This document shows positions 59,043 to 64,000 of a stretch of DNA of 64,000 nt, piece after piece; position 1 is the first letter of the stretch; each line of letters starts with the position of its first letter. A program made the translations under genes and the position numbers. This stretch comes from Planotetraspora sp. A-T 1434 (GTDB lineage: Bacteria > Actinomycetota > Actinomycetes > Streptosporangiales > Streptosporangiaceae), in the NCBI RefSeq assembly GCF_025420585.1, contig NZ_JAOEGB010000008.1, positions 1 through 64,000 of the forward strand, given 5' to 3'. Below the pieces are notes generated by a model. The model worked only from the letters and a program-made list of their open reading frames with translations. It was not told the DNA's origin and did not search any database.

Positions 59043-60065
59043 ATGGAAGGTGCACGAGAGGTAACGCGGGCGGCCACGATCCACGCCGTGGCCGCACTCG
59101 CCGGTGTTTCGCCATCCACCGTCTCTCGTGCGCTCAACTCCCCAGGGCTCGTCAATGCCGTCACCCGGCAGCGCGTGCTCGAGAGCGCCGAGCAGCTCGG
59201 GTATCAACCGAACCGGGCTGCTCGGTCGCTCGTCCTGGGCCGGACCTCGAATCTCGGCCTGATCGTCCCCGACATCGCCAACCCGTTCTTCACGCCTTTC
59301 ATCAAGGCGGTCCAGGCCCAGGTGCGGCAGGCCAGCTACTCGCTCTTCCTCGCGGACACCGACGAGGACGTCGAGGTCGAGGTCGAGGCCGCCAGGGCCA
59401 TGGCAAAGCAGGTGGACGGCATGATCCTGTGCGCTCCGCGTATGCCGGGCAACCGGCTCAGGTCCATCGCCGTCCACACGCCCGTCGTCATCGCCAACCG
59501 GCAGAGCCGTACGGCTCCGGCGGTCACGATGGACATCGGGCCGGGCGTCCGGCAGGCGGTCGCCCACGTCCACGCGCTCGGTCACCGCCGGTGCGCCTTT
59601 CTTTCAGGGCCCCGAGGCTCGTGGTCCAACCAGCAGCGGCTGCGCTTCTTCACGGCCGCCTGCCAGGCGCAGGGCGTCGAGCTGATCGTCCTCGGGCCCT
59701 TCGAACCCGTCTTCGGCGGCGGCTATCGGGGAGCGGACGAGGCCGTCGCCGCGGGCGTGACTGCGATATTCGCGTACAACGATCTCGTCGCCCTCGGCGT
59801 CATGTCGCGGCTGAACGACCGGGGGATCCGGGTCCCCGGCGAGATGAGCGTGCTCGGATTCGACGACATTCCGATGGCGTCGATGATGAACCCTCCCCTG
59901 ACCACGGTGATGATGCCGATCACCGCCGTGGCCAGGGCGTCCGCCTCGATGCTCCTCACCCTGCTCGGCGGCAACGGCCCGCCGCGCCCGGCGGCGCAGG
60001 AGCTCGCGGCCCGTCTGGTGATCCGGAGCACCACGGAAAGCGCGGCCCGCCCAACCGGGCTCTGA
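59043..60065 (+). CDS. LacI-family transcriptional regulator
   Basis: A 340-residue repressor: HTH (IHAVAALAGVSPSTVSRALN), hinge and the sugar-binding domain with VPDIANPFFTPFIKAVQ and VLGFDDIPMASMMNPPLTTV. ATG 59043 is chosen over ATG 59010, because the latter lies in the -35 box of its promoter. Divergent from the DHDPS-family gene; the two share a 106-base region, so this regulator probably controls both. Confidence 0.92.
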   Translation: MEGAREVTRAATIHAVAALAGVSPSTVSRALNSPGLVNAVTRQRVLESAEQLGYQPNRAARSLVLGRTSNLGLIVPDIANPFFTPFIKAVQAQVRQASYSLFLADTDEDVEVEVEAARAMAKQVDGMILCAPRMPGNRLRSIAVHTPVVIANRQSRTAPAVTMDIGPGVRQAVAHVHALGHRRCAFLSGPRGSWSNQQRLRFFTAACQAQGVELIVLGPFEPVFGGGYRGADEAVAAGVTAIFAYNDLVALGVMSRLNDRGIRVPGEMSVLGFDDIPMASMMNPPLTTVMMPITAVARASASMLLTLLGGNGPPRPAAQELAARLVIRSTTESAARPTGL

Positions 60066-60203
60066 GGAGGGCTGGGGACCGTGCTGGTGGCCGACGGCAC
60101 CCAGATCGCCGCCCAGGTGAAGGAGGTCTCACCGGAGTGACGGTGATTTGACAAGCGCCTTGACTCCAGCTAAGGCGAAATGTCGTGTTTACAGCGATAC
60201 GCC

Positions 60204-60233
60204 TTGACTTGAATGGGTCCAGACCCCTATTTA
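60204..60233 (+). promoter_or_regulatory. Promoter of the methyltransferase-SpoIIE pair
   Basis: TTGACT (60204-60209) and TATTTA (60228-60233) with an 18-base spacer. The spacer holds GGGTC-CA-GACCC (60216-60227), a palindrome that may be an operator. The rest of 60066-60271 has only a 20-codon open stretch ending at 60140 that is too short to judge. Confidence 0.55.
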
Positions 60234-60271
60234 AGAGAAGGTAAAGTCGGCTGATCACCAATGGTGGCGAG

Positions 60272-60937
60272 ATGACAATCGAATCCGGTGCGGGTAACGA
60301 CCGCCGGGAGTACCGTGCACTGCAGGCCGAGGCGTTCAATCGCATCGGCGGCCGATACGACGAGGCGTTCCCGCACAAGGACGGACAGATCGCCGCAGGT
60401 GAGTGGCTGATCAAGCAACTCCAGCCCGGTGCCCGCGTCCTCGACGTCGGATGCGGCACCGGCTCTCCGACCGCCCAGCAGTTCGCCGAAGCGGGCTGCG
60501 AGGTGACCGGCGTCGACATCTCGCCCGTGATGCTCGACCTGGCCAGGAGAAACGTTCCGGAGGCCACCTTCCTCGAGCTCGACGTCCTGGAGCTCGACGG
60601 CTCGCTCGGCACCTTCGACGCCGTGACCGCGTTCTTCGCGCTGCTGATGCTGCCGCGCGCCGATATCGTCGCCGCGCTCGGCAGGATTCACTCCGTGCTC
60701 GCCCCGGGCGGCCTGTTCTCCCTGAGCATGGTGGAAATCGACCTCGACGACGTGCCTTTCCAATTCCTCGGCGCGCCGGTGAGGGTCACCGGATATCTGC
60801 GCGACCAGTTGCGCGAGGTCGTCGAGGACGCCGGGTTCAGCGTTCTGACGGAGAACCATATCTCCTACGCCCCGGCGACGACGCAGGCGCCACCGGAAAT
60901 TCAGCTGTTCTTCAATTGCCGCCGCAACCAATTCTGA
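60272..60937 (+). CDS. Class I SAM-dependent methyltransferase
   Basis: A 221-residue enzyme with motif I VLDVGCGTGSPTAQQF, motif II GVDISPVMLDLARR and post-motif FDAVTAFFALLMLPRADI. The substrate is unknown; the YDEAFPHKDGQ N-terminus is common in actinomycete small-molecule methyltransferases. Only 16 bases separate it from the SpoIIE gene, so they are probably co-transcribed. Confidence 0.85.
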   Translation: MTIESGAGNDRREYRALQAEAFNRIGGRYDEAFPHKDGQIAAGEWLIKQLQPGARVLDVGCGTGSPTAQQFAEAGCEVTGVDISPVMLDLARRNVPEATFLELDVLELDGSLGTFDAVTAFFALLMLPRADIVAALGRIHSVLAPGGLFSLSMVEIDLDDVPFQFLGAPVRVTGYLRDQLREVVEDAGFSVLTENHISYAPATTQAPPEIQLFFNCRRNQF

Positions 60938-60953
60938 GGGGCGGGCGTCCACC

Positions 60954-62429
60954 GTGTCGTGGGACGGGGACTCGCTCGCGTTCCTCACCTTCATGAGTGA
61001 GGCCGTCCAGGCCATCGGCGACAGCTCGACTCCGGAGCAGGCGACCAAGATGCTCTGTGAGGCGGCGGTGCCGCGGCTGGCCGACGCCGCGGCGGTCTAC
61101 GTGGACGGCGGCCCGCAGCACCGGCTGGATCCCGAGGGGCGGCTGCCGCCGCGGTGGGGCGGCGACCGCCCGTGCGGCCCCGCCGTGCTCGACGAGCACC
61201 TCCTGGCGGTCCCGCTCCGCGCGTACGGCACGCCGGTCGGCTGTGCCGTGCTCGCGAGAGACCGGGAGCGGGTGGCCTTCGGCAGGGCCGACCTCCTCGC
61301 CGCCGAGCAGCTCGGCGTGCCGGCCGCGCTGACCATCTTCCACGGCCGCCTGCACCGGCAGCAGCTGGAGACGGTCGAGACCCTGCAGCGCGGCATCCGC
61401 CCCGGCAGCCCGCCGGAGCTCCCCGGGCTGGAGATCTCCTTCCGCTACCAGCCCGCCGCCGAGCGGGTGGGCGGCGACTGGTTCGACGTCATCCCGCTGC
61501 CCGGCAGCCGGGTCGCCCTCGTCGTGGGCGACGTGATGGGCCACGGTCTTCCGGCGGCGGCGGTGATGGGCCGGCTCCGCACCGCCGTGCAGACCCTGGC
61601 CTCGCTCGACCTGCCGGCCGAGCAGGTGCTCCACTCCCTGGACGAGATCGCCCAGCGGCTCGCCGCCCAGACGCTGACGACCTGCGTCTACTGCGTGTAC
61701 GACCCGGTGCTCCGCCGCTGCACGATCGCCAGCGCGGGGCACCTGCCGCCCATCCTCGTCGGGGCGGACGGCAAGGCGGAGGTGCTCTGCCCGCCGCGGT
61801 GCCCTCCCATCGGCCTTGGGCGCACGCCGTTCGAGACCATGGAGATCGCCGCGGAGGACGACAGCATGCTCGTGCTCTACACCGACGGGCTCGTGGAGCA
61901 GCGGGGCCAGGACATCGGCCACAGCGTCGAGGCGCTGCGCGAGAAGCTGTCTCGCGGCGCGCCCATCGAGGAGGTGTGCGACGGCGTGGTGCCCTCGGCC
62001 CGGGCGGACGACGTGACGCTGCTCGCCATCCGGTTCAAGGGCGTCCCGAGCCACAACGTCGCCCAGTGGCTGATGGAGCCGCAGCCGATGACGGCGGGCC
62101 GGGTGCGCGGCCTGGTCCGCAGGACCCTGACCTCCTGGGGCCTCGAACGGATGATCCCGGTCGCCCAGTTGCTGGCCTCCGAGCTCGTCACCAACGCCGT
62201 GCGGCAGACGTCCCGGCCGATCACCATCAGGCTGCTGCGGACCGACGCCCTGCTGTGCGAGGTCAGCGACGACGACCACCGGATGCCGATCCTGCGCGAG
62301 CCCGGCGTGCTCGACGAGGACGGCCGGGGGCTCTACCTCGTCAGCCAGCTCGCCGAACGCTGGGGGACGAGCCGGGTCGCCGGAGGGAAGACGGTCTGGT
62401 TCTCCATGCCCATCCCGCTCGCCCGCTGA
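60954..62429 (+). CDS. GAF-like / SpoIIE phosphatase / HATPase regulatory protein
   Basis: A 491-residue cytoplasmic signalling protein. An N-terminal sensor-like region (about 1-135, GAF type) is followed by a PP2C SpoIIE phosphatase (about 150-360: GGDWFDVIPL, VVGDVMGHGLPAA, STDGLVE-like LYTDGLVE, ADDVTLL with metal Asp residues) and an anti-sigma-type HATPase (about 375-490: LASELVTNAV, DEDGRGLYLV). Such fusions control anti-anti-sigma factors in actinomycetes. GTG start. No sigma factor is nearby. Confidence 0.9.
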   Translation: MSWDGDSLAFLTFMSEAVQAIGDSSTPEQATKMLCEAAVPRLADAAAVYVDGGPQHRLDPEGRLPPRWGGDRPCGPAVLDEHLLAVPLRAYGTPVGCAVLARDRERVAFGRADLLAAEQLGVPAALTIFHGRLHRQQLETVETLQRGIRPGSPPELPGLEISFRYQPAAERVGGDWFDVIPLPGSRVALVVGDVMGHGLPAAAVMGRLRTAVQTLASLDLPAEQVLHSLDEIAQRLAAQTLTTCVYCVYDPVLRRCTIASAGHLPPILVGADGKAEVLCPPRCPPIGLGRTPFETMEIAAEDDSMLVLYTDGLVEQRGQDIGHSVEALREKLSRGAPIEEVCDGVVPSARADDVTLLAIRFKGVPSHNVAQWLMEPQPMTAGRVRGLVRRTLTSWGLERMIPVAQLLASELVTNAVRQTSRPITIRLLRTDALLCEVSDDDHRMPILREPGVLDEDGRGLYLVSQLAERWGTSRVAGGKTVWFSMPIPLAR

Positions 62430-62441
62430 TAGGCTCCTGGA

Positions 62442-62457
62442 TACCGACTGGTCGGTT
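62442..62457. promoter_or_regulatory. TetR-type operator, copy 2
   Basis: ATACCGACTGGTCGGT, identical to 49502-49517, lies 11 bases before the SDR start and next to its ribosome-binding site (GGAGGGG). Confidence 0.75.
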
Positions 62458-62468
62458 CGGAGGGGTTC

Positions 62469-63263
62469 ATGCGAGTTCGGGACAGGGTCGCCGTCGTGAC
62501 CGGCGCCGCGAATGGCATCGGCCGGGCCATGGCGCTCCGGTTCGCCGCCGAGGGGGCGGCCGGGGTGCTGGTCGCCGACCTGGACGAGGCGGGAGCCACC
62601 GCCGTCGCCGGGGAGATCGGCGACCGGGCGATCGCCGTACGGGCCGATGTGACTGTGGAGGACGACGTCAGGTCGCTCGTGGACACGGCAGAGCGGGCGC
62701 TCGGGCCGGTGGACCTGTTCTGCTCCAACGCCGGGATCATCACCGGCCACGGCCTGGAGGAGGCGTCCGACCTGGAGTGGAGCCGGACCCTCGCGGTCAA
62801 CACCATGGCCCACGTGTACGCCGCTCGCGCGGTGGTGCCCCGCATGGTGGAGCGCGGCGGCGGCTACCTGCTGAACACCTGCTCGGCCGCCGGGCTGGTC
62901 AGCTGCCCCGGAGACGCGCCGTACGCCGTGAGCAAGGCGGCCGCGATCTCCTTCGCGGAGTGGCTGGCCATCCACTACATGGCCAAGGGCATCCGGGTCA
63001 GCGTGCTCTGCCCGCAAGGGGTCCGGACCGCGATGATGCGTCAGGGTCTTGAGGAGGACCACATCACGGCGAGGGCGGTCGAGGCGTCCGGGGCGGTCCT
63101 CGACCCGGAGGACGTGGCCGGGCACGTCATCGACGGCCTGGACGCGGAGCGGTTCTACATCTTCCCGCATCCCGAGGTGGCCGACTTCGTCCGGATGAAG
63201 GTGGACGACCCGGACCGGTGGCTCAGCGGCATGTCGCGCTTCGTGGAGTCGCTCTCACGGTGA
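62469..63263 (+). CDS. Short-chain dehydrogenase/reductase
   Basis: A 264-residue NAD(P)-dependent oxidoreductase with TGAANGIG cofactor motif, SNAGI (NAG motif), Ser in the NTCSAAG segment and the catalytic YAVSK. The substrate is unknown. GGAGGGG lies 6 bases before the ATG. The operator directly upstream suggests TetR-controlled expression together with the SCO6745-like gene 13 kb away. Confidence 0.9.
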   Translation: MRVRDRVAVVTGAANGIGRAMALRFAAEGAAGVLVADLDEAGATAVAGEIGDRAIAVRADVTVEDDVRSLVDTAERALGPVDLFCSNAGIITGHGLEEASDLEWSRTLAVNTMAHVYAARAVVPRMVERGGGYLLNTCSAAGLVSCPGDAPYAVSKAAAISFAEWLAIHYMAKGIRVSVLCPQGVRTAMMRQGLEEDHITARAVEASGAVLDPEDVAGHVIDGLDAERFYIFPHPEVADFVRMKVDDPDRWLSGMSRFVESLSR

Positions 63264-63313
63264 GCCTCGCCAACCCCGGGCGGTGGCGTGGCCCCGGCCG
63301 ATAGCATCCACGC

Positions 63314-64000
63314 GTGATCATCCGGGTGCTCATCGTCATCGCGCTGATCGGAACCGCGGGCTGTGCCGCGTCAGGTCCGGCCGTCCCCCGGAGCACACCG
63401 GCCGTACACGTGACGCCCGCTCCCGCGGCCTCACCGCCGGTCACGCCGGCGGCCGCCCCCCAGCCGCACCCGCTCGTACGGCACGGCCGGCGGGGCTCCG
63501 GAATGGTCGCGCTGACCTTCGACGCCGACATGACGACGTTCATGGAGCGGCAGCTCGACAGCGGCGAGGTCGGCAGCTACGCCAACCCGAGGCTTCTCGC
63601 CGAGCTGCGCCGGTTGAAGGTCCCCGCGACGATCTTCCTCACCGGACTGTGGATCAAGCGCTATCCGCGCGTGGCCGCCGGCCTCGCCCATGACCCGCTC
63701 TTCGAGCTGGGCGACCACTCCTACGACCACCGGGCCTTCGCGACCCCGTGTTACGGCCTGGGCGAGACCGACGACATGGCCGCGAGCGTCAGCCGTACGG
63801 AACGGCTCCTCGACCGCCTCGCCCCCGGCCATCCGAAGTTCTTCCGCTTCCCCGGGGGCTGCTTCGACAAGGCGGCGCTGAAGGCCGTGAAGAGGCAGGG
63901 GGTGACCCCCGTGCAGTGGGACGTGATCGGCGGGGACGCCTTCGCGACCTCCAAGGAGGCGATCGTGCGCCAGACCCTCGCTAACGCGCGGGACGGTTCG
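63314..64000 (+). CDS. Polysaccharide deacetylase (CE4/NodB) lipoprotein, partial
   Basis: Starts at GTG 63314 and remains open to the window end (229 codons), so the C-terminus is missing. The N-terminus (VIIRVLIVIALIGTAGCAAS) has a lipobox ending at Cys18, then a Pro-rich linker to about residue 58. The NodB domain has LTFDADM (motif 1, catalytic Asp and metal Asp), DHSYDH (motif 2, metal His pair) and FRFPGG (motif 3). It should act on the cell surface, on peptidoglycan or chitin-type polymers. The chitosan enzymes in this window make a role in chitin deacetylation possible, but this is inference. Confidence 0.87.
   Translation, partial: MIIRVLIVIALIGTAGCAASGPAVPRSTPAVHVTPAPAASPPVTPAAAPQPHPLVRHGRRGSGMVALTFDADMTTFMERQLDSGEVGSYANPRLLAELRRLKVPATIFLTGLWIKRYPRVAAGLAHDPLFELGDHSYDHRAFATPCYGLGETDDMAASVSRTERLLDRLAPGHPKFFRFPGGCFDKAALKAVKRQGVTPVQWDVIGGDAFATSKEAIVRQTLANARDGS

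Noticed and set aside
60078-60140. Short frame after lacI (about 20 codons)
   Set aside because: Too short and without a clear family match; might be a gene fragment but cannot be supported.

Overview
The window is high-GC actinobacterial DNA, most likely from the Streptosporangiaceae (Streptosporangium, Nonomuraea or Microbispora type). This is an inference from the strong G/C third-position bias, frequent GTG starts, TAnnnT -10 boxes close to start codons, and a conserved core gene order seen in that group: folC - DUF4233 - ndk - mreBCD - mrdA - rodA - radical SAM pair - RNase E/G - rplU - rpmA - obg - proB - proA - nadD - rsfS. No rRNA, CRISPR array, phage or plasmid module was seen.

Layout. 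Positions 1-23.8 kb are a nearly continuous plus-strand housekeeping block: folate polyglutamylation, NDP kinase, the rod-shape/elongasome genes, a TPR regulator with a kinase-fold phosphotransferase, the paired TIGR03960/TIGR03936 radical SAM proteins, RNase E/G, ribosomal proteins bL21 and bL27, the Obg GTPase and the first two steps of proline synthesis. From 23.8 to 33.5 kb come a LysR regulator, a glutamine-amidotransferase-like protein, a LuxR-type response regulator, a membrane Ser/Thr kinase and an M48 protease, then nadD, rsfS and a histidine phosphatase, with a small cluster of membrane/hypothetical genes and a MarR regulator between nadD and rsfS.

From 33.6 to 50 kb the DNA is accessory. 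Two identical tRNA-Ala(GGC) genes (33.6 and 47.0 kb) bracket a WD40 protein, a DyP peroxidase, a secreted GH2 exo-beta-D-glucosaminidase, a GCS2-type ligase, two MFS/EamA exporters and a remnant of an SPFH protein. After the second tRNA lies a 0.64-kb deletion derivative of an ISL3 element, followed by an unrecognised 413-residue protein.

From 50 to 64 kb there is a secreted GH75 endo-chitosanase, a sugar-acid catabolic set (IlvD/Edd dehydratase, FCD-type GntR regulator, DHDPS-family enzyme) that shares a candidate operator at three promoters, a frameshifted beta-propeller gene, a LacI regulator, a methyltransferase followed by a SpoIIE/HATPase signalling protein, an SDR, and the start of a CE4 polysaccharide deacetylase lipoprotein that runs off the end.

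How the genes work together: the GH75 endo-chitosanase and the GH2 exo-glucosaminidase share FN3 and CBM35 modules and would together take chitosan to glucosamine; each has its own AT-rich palindrome next to its ribosome-binding site. The dehydratase and the DHDPS-family enzyme fit a non-phosphorylative sugar-acid route. The most unusual signals are non-coding: short tandem repeats that contain the stop codons of at least five genes, one palindromic TetR-type operator occurring identically at two distant genes, and the shared GntR operator. No clearly new multi-gene system was found; the best unexplained coding candidate is the 413-residue protein at 47.9 kb.
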